Assembly: GCF_014155765.1 (NCBI RefSeq) | Contig: NZ_SCKT01000002.1 | Location: forward strand, 590,427-654,426 | DNA length: 64,000 bases | Reading direction: 5' to 3' | DNA from: Pantoea dispersa | GTDB lineage: Bacteria > Pseudomonadota > Gammaproteobacteria > Enterobacterales > Enterobacteriaceae | Shown here: positions 34,591 through 43,145 of the stretch, piece after piece | Numbering within the stretch: the stretch's first letter is position 1 | Layout of the letters: each line of letters opens with the position of its first letter | Made by a program: the position numbers and the translations under genes | The notes under the pieces: model-generated | Database searches by the model: none | Told to the model about the DNA's origin: nothing | The model's input: the letters and a program-made list of their open reading frames with translations, nothing else

Positions 34591-35495
34591 ATGGATCAAT
34601 TGCTGGCAATCCGGGCGTTTGCCCGCGTGGTCGAGGCAGGTAACTTTACCCGGGCGGCCAATTCACTGGATATGCCTAACGCCACCCTGAGTAAGCTGGT
34701 GCAGGAGCTGGAAGCGCATCTCGGCGTGCGTCTGTTGCAGCGCACCACGCGCCGGGTCACGGTGACGGCAGAAGGGCGCGATTACTACGAGCGGGCGCTG
34801 CGCATCGTGCGCGATCTGGAAGATATCGATTGTGCGTTCAATAGCGTCACGGCAAAGCCGCGCGGTCAGCTGCGTATGGATATCGGCGGTTCAACGGCGC
34901 GTGATGTACTGCTGCCGGCGCTGCCCGATTTTGTCGCCCGGTTTCCCGATATCACCCTGGACCTTGGCGTGTCCGATCGCACCGTGGATCTCATCAGTGA
35001 TAACGTGGACTGCGTAGTGCGCGGCGGTCCGCTGAGCGATTCGTCACTGGTGGCACGGCACTTAGGCAATGCGCAAATGATCACCTGTGCCACGCCCGGC
35101 TATCTGCGGACCTACGGCATTCCGGCGTATCCGCAGGAGCTGAACAATGGCCACCGCATCATCAGCTATCTGTCGCCGCAGAGCGGGCGCGCGTTCCGCT
35201 GCGCTTTCGCCATGGTGAAGAGCGAATCGAGATCAAGACCGCGCACCGCGTTGGCGTCAATGAGAGCAACGCGCACCTTGCCGCGGCGGTGGCGGGTCTG
35301 GGCATCATTCAGACGTTCCGTTACGCTGCGGCCGCGGATTTGCAGGCCGGACGGCTGGTGGAGATCCTCGCCGACTGGCGTCCGTCCGACTATCCGTTCC
35401 ACGTGGTCTATCCGCAGAGCCGCCATCTCACCCAGCGCCTGCGGGTGCTGATCGACTGGCTGCGTGAGGTGTTTCCGCAACGGCTGAATGGATGA
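34591..35495 (+). pseudogene. LysR-type regulator broken by a single-base frameshift
   Basis: The first 201 codons encode a normal LysR protein: DQLLAIRAFARVVEAGNFTR, TLSKLVQELEAHLGVRLLQR and the effector domain to SYLSPQSGRAF. At about 35194 the frame shifts: the in-frame continuation RCAFAMVKSESRSRPRT is arginine- and serine-rich nonsense. The other frame gives a perfect LysR ending (PLRFRHGEERIEIKTAHRVG, then NESNAHLAAAVAGLGIIQTF and DWLREVFPQRLNG) up to the stop at 35493-35495. Adding one T in GCGTTCCG restores a 301-residue protein. Either the gene is inactivated or this is a sequencing error. Its divergent partner is the SDR gene. Confidence 0.88.
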
Positions 35496-35708
35496 CAGGG
35501 TGTAAACAATCTGTTAACGTTTGGCCTCAACCCCATGCTACAGGCGCGTTTATGACACTCTCTGCTGATTCCGCATCGTCATCTGACTTTCGCCTGTATG
35601 CGCCTTGCTGCCCGCCACCTCCGGCACGCGTTGTGATTCGCTAAGTATCGAACTTTCTGCGCCTCGCTTAGCGAGCGCGCTAACAACGTTTGTTTCAGGA
35701 GCAATGCT

Positions 35709-36572
35709 ATGCGTTCTTCTTCTTCGCTGACTTCGCAGGCAGCGACGTCAGGCTTTGTGCTGCTGTGGGGCAGCGCAGCCATTTTCTCGCGTCTCGGGCT
35801 GGATAATGCCTCACCGCTGGCACTGCTGGTGGTGCGTTTTAGCATCGCGCTGGTCGCACTGTTGCTGGTGGGACTGTTTCGCCGCCGCTGGCTGCCGCAG
35901 CCCGGTACGCGCCCGCGCGTGATGCTGACCGGCCTGGTGTTGATCGGCGCTTATTCGCTGTGTTATTTCCAGGCGATGGCGGAGGGCGTGACGCCAGGGC
36001 TGATCGCCACCATCATGGGCATCCAGCCTATTCTGACGCTGTGCCTGGTGGAGCGGCGTTTGCCGGGCAGGCGCTTGCTGGGCTTAACGGTCGCGCTGGC
36101 GGGGCTGATACTGCTGGTGTGGCGCAGTCTGGCGGCGTCGCAGCTGCCGCTCAGCGGCGTGCTGTTTGCGCTGGCCGCGCTGCTGTGCATGACCTTCGGT
36201 GCCATCATGCAGCAGCGGGTGACGCAGCATCCGGCGCAGGTGCTGCCGCTGCAGTACGGCGTGAGTTTACTGCTGTGCCTGCTGTTGCTGCCGGTTAAAC
36301 CTTTTCATGTCAGCTTCACGCTACATTTCTGGCTGGCCGCGCTGTTCCTCGGCGTGATGATCTCCGTGGTGGCCCAGCTGCTGCTGTATCGCTTACTGAG
36401 CGCGGGCAGTATCGTTAACGTCACCAGCCTGTTTTATCTGGTGCCGGTGATTACCGCGCTGCTCGACTATCTGCTGCTGGGTAACCGACTGCCGTGGCTG
36501 AGCCTGCTGGGCATGGCGGCGATTCTGGCGGGTATCCTGCTGGTGTTTCGTGCGCCACAGCCTTCACGTTAA
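35709..36572 (+). CDS. EamA/DMT-family transporter
   Basis: A 287-residue membrane protein with about 10 helices in two EamA repeats: FVLLWGSAAIFSRLGLDNAS, VVRFSIALVALLLVGLFRRR, YFQAMAEGVTPGLIATIMGI and, in the second repeat, GSIVNVTSLFYLVPVITALL with LLGNRLPWLSLLGMAAILAG. Likely an exporter of a small metabolite; the substrate is unknown. AGGAG lies seven bases before the ATG. A shared terminator follows, facing the GH15 gene. Confidence 0.9.
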   Translation: MRSSSSLTSQAATSGFVLLWGSAAIFSRLGLDNASPLALLVVRFSIALVALLLVGLFRRRWLPQPGTRPRVMLTGLVLIGAYSLCYFQAMAEGVTPGLIATIMGIQPILTLCLVERRLPGRRLLGLTVALAGLILLVWRSLAASQLPLSGVLFALAALLCMTFGAIMQQRVTQHPAQVLPLQYGVSLLLCLLLLPVKPFHVSFTLHFWLAALFLGVMISVVAQLLLYRLLSAGSIVNVTSLFYLVPVITALLDYLLLGNRLPWLSLLGMAAILAGILLVFRAPQPSR

Positions 36573-36577
36573 CATCA

Positions 36578-36603
36578 TGCCCCGCCAGCCGGCGGGGCAT
36601 TTC
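36578..36603. terminator. Bidirectional terminator between the EamA and GH15 genes
   Basis: TGCCCCGCC (36578-36586), AGCC, GGCGGGGCA (36591-36599), then TTT. A 9-bp GC-rich stem between convergent genes. On the minus strand the T run is weaker. Confidence 0.8.
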
Positions 36604-38416
36604 AGCCATGATCGGTCAGCGCCTGTGCGGCGCAAATTAATGCCAGATGGCTGAGGCCCTGCGGCATATTGCCGCGCCATTCGTCACTGCGCACATCAAA
36701 CATTTCGTTGAAAGTTTCCACGTTGCCGCGCTGGCACAGTTTGCCGAGAATCTGCTGCATGGCGTTCTCGGCGCGCGTGCATTCTCCCAGCGCCGCCCAG
36801 GCTTCCACCAGCCAGAACGAGCAGGCGATAAAAGTGCTCTCTTCCTGTTCCGTGCCGCTGTAGCGATACAGCATGGCGCTACCGTGCCCCAGTTCCTGCT
36901 CAATGGCACGGTAGGTGGCCTGCATACGTGCCGGGTTGACGCGGCTGCCATAGGGATGCACCAGCGCCAGCGCAGCGTCCAGCCTGCCGTTGCTGTCGGG
37001 ATAAAACACATACGCCTGTTTCTCTTCGTTCCAGCAGTGCGCTTCAATCCAGCTGCTGATGCGGTCGCGCTCGCGCTGCCAGCGTTTCAGCCAGGTCGGT
37101 TCAATGTGGCGCGCTTCGGCCAGCGCCACGGCACGGTCGAGGGCCAGCCAGCAGGCCATCTTTGAATGGGTATAGTGCTGCTGTTCCGGCAGTTCCCAGA
37201 TACCGCTGTCTTTCAGCCGCCATAAATCGGCACAGTGGTTAGCCAGCGCACCCAGCATGCGCGAGGTGGCTAAATCCAGCACGTGCCCGGCGCGTATAAA
37301 TAGCTCGGCGGTGGCAAGCATATCGCCGTACATGCTCAGCTGCAGCTGGTCGCGGGCGTTGTTGCCCACGCGTACCGGCTGGGAATGATGATAGCCACGC
37401 AGCGGCACGAAGCGTTCGGCAGGCACTTCGTCGCCTTCCAGCGTGTAGCAGGTGCGCAGCGCGGTACCATGGCGAATGATGGTTTTCGACAGCCAGGAGA
37501 ACGCCGCTTTACAATCTTCCAGCGCACCGAGAAAAACAAAGGCTTTGATGATCAGACAGGCATCGCGTACCCATGCATAGCGGTAGTCATAATTCTTTTC
37601 CCCGTCAATGCCTTCCGGCAGCGAGGTAGTGGCTGCCGCCGCCAGCGCGCCGGTGGGGGAATACCATAAAAATTTCAGCGACAGCGCCGAGCGGCGCACG
37701 TGCTCAGCAAAGCGCCCCTGATAGCTCAGGCTTCGGGTCCAGTCGCACCAGGCGGTATGGCTGGTTTCAATCCGGGTATCGATCGCCTCCAGCGGCGGCA
37801 CCGCCAGCGGTTCGCGCTCGGTGACCAGCAACGCCACTAGCGATCGACTGTCCGCAGCCGTCCGCAGCGTAGCGCTGATTTGCTCATCGTCACGCTGTTC
37901 GATCTGCCAGTCCTCGCTGGTGCGCAGCATCGCCAGCAGATCGCCAACGTGGTAGACGTCGCCCTGTTCGGTGCTGTCCTGCCACGGCGAGCGGGTTTCG
38001 GCAACGGTGCCAAAGCGCAGCGTCAGGCGCAGCGTCACTTCGCCGTCAACGCCTTCCACGCGCCGCGCCAGCTCACTCCACGGCAGACGACCAGCCAGCG
38101 TGCTGTTTAGCGATTCGGTCAGCAGTACGCTGCCGTTATCGGTAAAAAAGCGGGTTTCCAGTACGTTGCTGTCAGCACGGTAGGCGCGTTCGGTACGATA
38201 AGGGGCATCAGGTTCGATCTGGAAAAAACCGCCGATCTCGGGATCGAGCAGGCGATCAAACAGCGGGGCGGAGTCAAGGTTGGGCGCGCACCACCAGTCA
38301 ATCGCGCCGTCGGGCGCGATCAGCGCCACCGACCGGCCCTCGCCGATGGCCGCGTAGTCACCGAGACGCGCGAAGCCCCGTTCGCGCACCGGCGACTGGA
38401 ACGTTTGATTATTCAT
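36602..38416 (-). CDS. Glycoside hydrolase family 15 protein (glucoamylase/trehalase-like)
   Basis: A 604-residue cytoplasmic protein. The N-terminal beta domain starts GDYAAIGEGRSVALIAPDGA followed by IDWWCAPNLDSAPLFDRLLD, typical of bacterial GH15. The (alpha/alpha)6 barrel carries YDYRYAWVRDACLIIKAF, GIWELPEQQHYTHSKMACWL (the general acid is expected at this Glu) and EQEESTFIACSFWLVEAWAA (general base Glu), then GNMPQGLSHLALI. Members act on alpha-glucans or trehalose; some are trehalases. With the trehalose-synthesis genes in the same window a link to trehalose or maltodextrin is tempting but unproven. It lies 74 bases downstream of the YghA-like SDR on the same strand. Confidence 0.92.
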   Translation of the reverse strand: MNNQTFQSPVRERGFARLGDYAAIGEGRSVALIAPDGAIDWWCAPNLDSAPLFDRLLDPEIGGFFQIEPDAPYRTERAYRADSNVLETRFFTDNGSVLLTESLNSTLAGRLPWSELARRVEGVDGEVTLRLTLRFGTVAETRSPWQDSTEQGDVYHVGDLLAMLRTSEDWQIEQRDDEQISATLRTAADSRSLVALLVTEREPLAVPPLEAIDTRIETSHTAWCDWTRSLSYQGRFAEHVRRSALSLKFLWYSPTGALAAAATTSLPEGIDGEKNYDYRYAWVRDACLIIKAFVFLGALEDCKAAFSWLSKTIIRHGTALRTCYTLEGDEVPAERFVPLRGYHHSQPVRVGNNARDQLQLSMYGDMLATAELFIRAGHVLDLATSRMLGALANHCADLWRLKDSGIWELPEQQHYTHSKMACWLALDRAVALAEARHIEPTWLKRWQRERDRISSWIEAHCWNEEKQAYVFYPDSNGRLDAALALVHPYGSRVNPARMQATYRAIEQELGHGSAMLYRYSGTEQEESTFIACSFWLVEAWAALGECTRAENAMQQILGKLCQRGNVETFNEMFDVRSDEWRGNMPQGLSHLALICAAQALTDHG

Positions 38417-38490
38417 GGATCTTCCCTGTCAGCAGAAACGGCAGCGTGGCCGCCTGCTGGCAGCCACGTAATGCGGGTGGAATTCCCCGG

Positions 38491-39384
38491 TCAGACGGTA
38501 CCGGTACCGCCATCGGAGCACCACACCTGACCTGAGGTGAAGCTGTTGGTGGTTTCAGCGAAGGTCACGTACAACGGCGCGATTTCAGCCGGCTGACCCG
38601 GACGCCCCAGTGGCGCGCTGGCACCAAACTTCTCGATTTTTTCCTGCGGCTGACCGCCGCACACCTGCAGCGCGGTCCAGTACGGTCCTGGTGCTACAGC
38701 ATTGACGCGAATTTGCTGCTCGCCCAGCTGCTTCGCCAGCGCTTTAGTAAAGGCGGCGATCGCGGCTTTGGTTTGCGCATAATCCAGCAGGATGGCGCTC
38801 GGTTCATACGCCTGAACCGACGAGGTATTAATAATGGATGATCCGGCAGGCAGATATTCCAGTGCCGCTTTGGTGATCCAGAACATCGCATAAACATTGG
38901 TCTTAAAGGTGGCGTCAAAATCTTCCGTTGAGAGCGTACGGATAGACTCATTAAATTGCTGGCGACCGGCGTTATTCACCAGAATATCCAGGCCGTCGAG
39001 TTTTTCTGCTGCCTCTTTCACCAGCTGCTGGCAAAAAGATTCTGAGCGAATATCACCCGGAATCGCCACCGCTTTACGGCCTTCCGCTTCGATTAATTGC
39101 ACCACTTCAGCGGCGTCCTGCTCCTCTTCCGGCAGGTAGTTGATCGCCACGTCTGCCCCTTCACGGGCATACGCAATGGCTACCGCGCGACCAATACCGG
39201 AGTCGCCACCGGTAATCAGCGCCTTGCGCCCGGTTAAACGGCCAGTGCCGCGATAGCTGGTTTCACCGTGATCGGGACGGGGTTCCATCTTACTGGCTAA
39301 TCCCGGAATGGGCTGATGCTGCTTTTTGAATGGCGGCTTTGGATATTCCTGGGTAATCAGCGTTTTGTTAGTAAATGAAGTCAT
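38491..39384 (-). CDS. YghA-like short-chain dehydrogenase (general-stress type)
   Basis: A 297-residue SDR with the N-terminal extension of the E. coli YghA group (EYPKPPFKKQHQPIPGLASK, MEPRPDHGETSYRGTGRLTG). Core motifs: ALITGGDSGIGRAVAIAYAR, INYLPEEEQDA, NNAG, IINTSSVQAYEPSAILLDYA with catalytic YAQTK, and VAPGPYWTALQ. YghA reduces small aldehydes in E. coli and relatives in Bacillus are sigma-B stress proteins. It is followed by the GH15 gene, with which it may be cotranscribed. A CRP-like site lies about 48 bases upstream of its start. Confidence 0.9.
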   Translation of the reverse strand: MTSFTNKTLITQEYPKPPFKKQHQPIPGLASKMEPRPDHGETSYRGTGRLTGRKALITGGDSGIGRAVAIAYAREGADVAINYLPEEEQDAAEVVQLIEAEGRKAVAIPGDIRSESFCQQLVKEAAEKLDGLDILVNNAGRQQFNESIRTLSTEDFDATFKTNVYAMFWITKAALEYLPAGSSIINTSSVQAYEPSAILLDYAQTKAAIAAFTKALAKQLGEQQIRVNAVAPGPYWTALQVCGGQPQEKIEKFGASAPLGRPGQPAEIAPLYVTFAETTNSFTSGQVWCSDGGTGTV

Positions 39385-39687
39385 ACCTATCTCCTTGTAC
39401 AGTGGAACGTGTAAATTAAGCCTGGCAGAGATGTGATATTTGTCACGTCAAAAAATAAGCAGTCGCGATTTATTAAAGCGGGACGGGCGTAACTGAAATG
39501 ATATTTTTAGTTACAAAATCACTAACGTAATGATTATTTTAACGCTGCGTAAGCCATGCGAGTTATTAAGCGAGTCGGCCTGCTTGCACGAAAGATATTT
39601 GTTTCTAAGCTCTAAGCATAACTTTACATAATAACCGGCGCTGGCCGGCCCGAATAATTATGAGCGATGGCTTAAACGAGGCGTTAA
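39385..39687. other. Divergent promoter region of the YghA-like gene and the formate-oxidation operon
   Basis: 303 AT-rich bases. A CRP-like site lies at 39432-39447. GTAACT (39489-39494) and AGTTAC (39509-39514) form a small inverted repeat. I see no FNR-type TTGAT-N4-ATCAA and no sigma-54 type GG-N10-GC promoter, which argues against classical anaerobic or FhlA-type formate control, although sites may be missed by eye. No gene is evident. Confidence 0.45.
39432..39447. promoter_or_regulatory. CRP-like site
   Basis: TGTGA-TATTTG-TCACG matches the CRP consensus TGTGA-N6-TCACA at 9 of 10 core positions. It lies 48 bases from the YghA-like start codon and about 240 from the formate dehydrogenase start. 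Confidence 0.55.
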
Positions 39688-42660
39688 ATGAGCGAAGCAC
39701 AATGTACCATTATATTTAATGGTGAGCGCTTAAGCGGAACCGCAAATCAACCGTTAATTGATTTTCTGCAGGAGCAGGGAAAAAAACTGCCTCATGTCTG
39801 TTATCACCCGGCGCTGCCGCCGCTGCAAACCTGTGATGTTTGCTGGGTGGAGGTGGATGGCGAAGCGGTGCGCGGCTGCACGTTACGCAGCGCCGAGGGC
39901 TTACGCGTGGTCAGCCAGAGCGCGGTGCTGCAGGCGGCACAGCAGGAGGGCATGGACCGCATCCTCAATCGCCACGAACTCTACTGCACGGTATGTGAAC
40001 ACAATACCGGCGACTGCACGTTGCATAACACCGTCGCGGATATGCACATTCCGATTCAGTATTACCCCTACCAGCGCAAACCGGACAGCAAAGACCACAG
40101 TAATCCGTTTTATACCTACGATCCGGATCAGTGCATTCTGTGCGGACGCTGCGTGGAGGCCTGCCAGAATGTCGAGGTGAATGAGACGCTGTCGATTGAT
40201 TACAACGCCGATCACCCGCGCGTGCTGTGGGATGGCGGGACGCAGATTGCCGGTTCCAGCTGCGTCAGCTGCGGGCACTGCGTGACCGTCTGTCCGTGCA
40301 ACGCGCTGCTGGAAAAAACCATGCAGCCCGACGCCGGTCCCTTCACCGCGATGGATGAAGACCTGAAGCGGCCGCTGATAGATTTCGTCAAATCACTGGA
40401 AAACAGCATCGGCATGGAGCCGATCACCGGAATTTCGCTGATCGATGATGCGCTGCGCAAAGTCGAAATTAAAAAAACCAAAACCGTCTGCACCTATTGC
40501 GGTGTCGGCTGCAGTTTTGAAGTCTGGACGCGCGATCGCCATATCCTGAAAATCCAGCCGGTGGCCGATGCGCCGGTTAACGGCATCTCAACCTGTGTCA
40601 AAGGCAAATTTGGCTGGGATTTTGTGAACAGCCCGAACCGGCTGACCACGCCGCTGATTCGTGAAAACGGCCAGTTCCGCCCGGCCAGTTGGGAAGAGGC
40701 GCTACAGCGCGTGGCCGACGGCCTGCGCGCGGTGGCGCGCCAGCACGGCGGTAACGCCATTGGTTTTATTGGTTCCAGTAAAGCCAGCAATGAGGAAGCC
40801 TACCTGACGCAGAAGATCGCCCGTCTGATTTTCGGCACCAATAACGTGGACAACTCCTCGCGCTATTGCCAGAACCCGGCGACGGAAGGGCTGTTTCGCA
40901 CCGTGGGCTACGGCGGCGATGCCGGTACGCTGCGCGATCTGCAGCAGACCGACCTGATCATCACCGTTGGCAGCAACCTGGCGGAAAACCACCCGGTTTT
41001 CGCGTCACATATCAAGCAGAGCCACAAACATCGCGGACAAAAGCTGCTGGTGGTCGATCCGCGCCGTCACGAAATGGCTGAGCGCGCCGACTGTTATCTG
41101 CGCATCCGTCCCGGTACCGACATGGTGTGGGCGTCGGCGATGGCGCGCTACATGTTCGATCACGGTTATGCCGATGAAGAATTCCTGCGCACGCGCGTGA
41201 ATCAGGTGGCGGAATATCGCGCGTCACTGGCGCCGTTTACGCTTGAGATGGCCAGTGAAATCACCGGTCTGAGCGTGGCGCAGTTGACCGAAGCCGCCGA
41301 GATGATCGGCAACGCGGGCAGCGCCTGCCTGCTGTGGGCGATGGGCATTACGCAGCACAGCCACGGTGCGGATACCAGCACCGCGCTCTCCAATCTGCTG
41401 CTGGTCACCGGCAACTACGGCCGCCCTGGCACCGGCGGTTACCCGATGCGCGGTCACAATAATGTGCAGGGCGCCAGCGATTTTGGCTGCTTAAGCAATG
41501 TCTATCCCGGCTACGAAAAAGTGACCGATGCGCAGGTGCGGGAAAAATGGGCGCGCGCCTGGGGCGTGGCACCGGAAGCGCTTTCCGAGGAAGCCGGGCT
41601 GGATAACTTCATGATGGTGGAAGACGCGCATAAACAGCGGGTGCGCGCCATGTACATCATCGGCGAAGAGACCGCCTTTTCTGATGCGGACTCGACCAAA
41701 GTGCACGAAGCCTTTAGCCGGCTGGATTTCATGGTGGTGCAGGACATCTTCATGAGCCGTACCGCGCAGTTCGCGGATGTGGTGCTGCCCGGCTGTCCGA
41801 GCCTGGAGAAAGAGGGCACCTTCGTGAATACCGAACGGCGCATTCAGCACTTCTCGCCTGCGTTTGCGCCACTCGGCGACAGCCGGCCTGACTGGCAGAT
41901 ACTGACGGAGGTCGCGGCGCGTCTCGGCCATCACTGGCACTACCCGAATCCCGGCGCCATCATGGCAGAAGCTGCGGGTATCGCCGCGCTGTTTGCCGGA
42001 GTCAGCTATGAGAACCTCGTCGGCTGGCAGTCACAGCTGTGGCCGGTAAACGCCGACGGCAGCAGCACGCCGCTGCTGTACACCGAGCGTTTCGCCTTTC
42101 CTGATGGCAAAGCGCGTCTGTATCCACTGACGTGGCAGCCACCGATGGAAGCCCCCGATGAGCAGTACGATCTGCTGCTCAACAATGGACGTATGCTGGA
42201 GCATTTCCAGTCGACTAATCAGACCGGGCAGGGCGGGCGCATCAAATCGCTGTCGCCCAACTGGTTTGTTGAGATTTCGCCGCAGCTGGCGCAGGAGCGG
42301 CAATTACAGCAGGGCGACTGGGTGGAACTGCGTTCGCGCCGGGGCAGCGTAGAGGTGCCGGTGGTGGTGACCGAACGGATGGCCGGCAATGTGCTGTTCA
42401 TTCCTATTCACCATGGCAAACCGGGTATTAACGGGCTGACCGGTGAACATCACGATCCCGACGTCAACACGCCCGCCTACAAGGAAATTGCGGTGATGAT
42501 GCGCAAACTGGCGCATGCGCCACAGCCGCACCCGATTCCGCTGCACAACTTCCGCCACGGCCAGCGCACGCCGCTGGATCATCTGCCCGTTGAACAAAAA
42601 TGGCAGCAGCCTGAATACCGGCTGCCGCCTGAACACGTTTCGCATCCGGAGAAAAGCTAA
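39688..42660 (+). CDS. Formate dehydrogenase-type Mo/W-bisMGD catalytic subunit (ForC-like)
   Basis: A 990-residue cytoplasmic enzyme without a Tat signal. N-terminus: [2Fe-2S] site Cys38, 49, 52, 64; His/Cys [4Fe-4S] site His96, Cys100, 103, 110; two ferredoxin-type [4Fe-4S] sites (Cys149/152/155/159 and Cys192/195/198/202). The catalytic part has a further [4Fe-4S] site, Cys268, 271, 275, 303, then the molybdopterin domains, with the dinucleotide-binding lobe near 825-960. The metal ligand is Cys394 (SSRYCQNPATEGL), with no selenocysteine. The next residue is Gln395 where classical formate dehydrogenases have a catalytic His. This Cys-Gln pair and the DUF1641 gene beside it match the Bacillus ForC/ForE quinone-linked formate dehydrogenases. 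It overlaps the next gene as TAATG. Formate oxidation is likely but inferred. Confidence 0.93.
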   Translation: MSEAQCTIIFNGERLSGTANQPLIDFLQEQGKKLPHVCYHPALPPLQTCDVCWVEVDGEAVRGCTLRSAEGLRVVSQSAVLQAAQQEGMDRILNRHELYCTVCEHNTGDCTLHNTVADMHIPIQYYPYQRKPDSKDHSNPFYTYDPDQCILCGRCVEACQNVEVNETLSIDYNADHPRVLWDGGTQIAGSSCVSCGHCVTVCPCNALLEKTMQPDAGPFTAMDEDLKRPLIDFVKSLENSIGMEPITGISLIDDALRKVEIKKTKTVCTYCGVGCSFEVWTRDRHILKIQPVADAPVNGISTCVKGKFGWDFVNSPNRLTTPLIRENGQFRPASWEEALQRVADGLRAVARQHGGNAIGFIGSSKASNEEAYLTQKIARLIFGTNNVDNSSRYCQNPATEGLFRTVGYGGDAGTLRDLQQTDLIITVGSNLAENHPVFASHIKQSHKHRGQKLLVVDPRRHEMAERADCYLRIRPGTDMVWASAMARYMFDHGYADEEFLRTRVNQVAEYRASLAPFTLEMASEITGLSVAQLTEAAEMIGNAGSACLLWAMGITQHSHGADTSTALSNLLLVTGNYGRPGTGGYPMRGHNNVQGASDFGCLSNVYPGYEKVTDAQVREKWARAWGVAPEALSEEAGLDNFMMVEDAHKQRVRAMYIIGEETAFSDADSTKVHEAFSRLDFMVVQDIFMSRTAQFADVVLPGCPSLEKEGTFVNTERRIQHFSPAFAPLGDSRPDWQILTEVAARLGHHWHYPNPGAIMAEAAGIAALFAGVSYENLVGWQSQLWPVNADGSSTPLLYTERFAFPDGKARLYPLTWQPPMEAPDEQYDLLLNNGRMLEHFQSTNQTGQGGRIKSLSPNWFVEISPQLAQERQLQQGDWVELRSRRGSVEVPVVVTERMAGNVLFIPIHHGKPGINGLTGEHHDPDVNTPAYKEIAVMMRKLAHAPQPHPIPLHNFRHGQRTPLDHLPVEQKWQQPEYRLPPEHVSHPEKS

Positions 42661-43145
42661 TGGCCGAACCGCTGCACTATCAACCCACTCCGACGCGCAC
42701 CGAACCCAGCGCGCAGGAAGCGCTGAATGAGCTGCTGGAGAATCTGCATCAGCACGGTTTCCTGCGTCTGGCTAACGACGTGGTAAAAGCCAACAATGAC
42801 ATCGGCAAAATCGTCGCCGCCGGGCTTAACCGGCCCGGCACGCAGAATGCGGTTCAGAACCTGTCGCTGCTGTTTATGACGCTCAGCACCGTGCCGCCAG
42901 AGCGCTTCAACCATTTGCTGCTGGCGCTACGCGATGCCCTGCTGGCGATGAAGCCGGCCAGCGACACGGCGCAGCAGGAGAAAAGCGCGCCGGGCGTCAG
43001 CGGTGTGCTCAAACTGCTAAATGATGAGGCGCTGTGGCAGGGTATCCGGCCACTGCTGGCGGCGCTGGAAACCTTCGCACGCGCCATGCAGGGTGACGAG
43101 GAGAAGCCGATCACCCGCTACAGCGGTAAGCCGAGCCGTGAGTAG
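42660..43145 (+). CDS. DUF1641 protein, probable quinone-linking subunit (ForE-like)
   Basis: A 161-residue protein of the DUF1641 family, found beside formate-dehydrogenase-type catalytic genes. Visible are the helices ALNELLENLHQHGFLRLAND, DIGKIVAAGLNRPGTQNAVQ and NLSLLFMTLSTV, and the C-terminal GVSGVLKLLNDEALWQGIRP typical of the domain. It has no membrane helix and no Cys cluster. In Bacillus the homologous subunit ForE is required for use of menaquinone by the enzyme, so here it probably passes electrons from the catalytic subunit to membrane quinone. The start overlaps the upstream stop (TAATG) with GGAG before it, and its end overlaps the next GTG start (GTGAGTAG), so translation is coupled on both sides. 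Confidence 0.88.
   Translation: MAEPLHYQPTPTRTEPSAQEALNELLENLHQHGFLRLANDVVKANNDIGKIVAAGLNRPGTQNAVQNLSLLFMTLSTVPPERFNHLLLALRDALLAMKPASDTAQQEKSAPGVSGVLKLLNDEALWQGIRPLLAALETFARAMQGDEEKPITRYSGKPSRE

Noticed and set aside
40855-40890. Selenocysteine in the formate dehydrogenase
   Set aside because: The metal-ligand codon is TGC (Cys394); the frame has no internal TGA.
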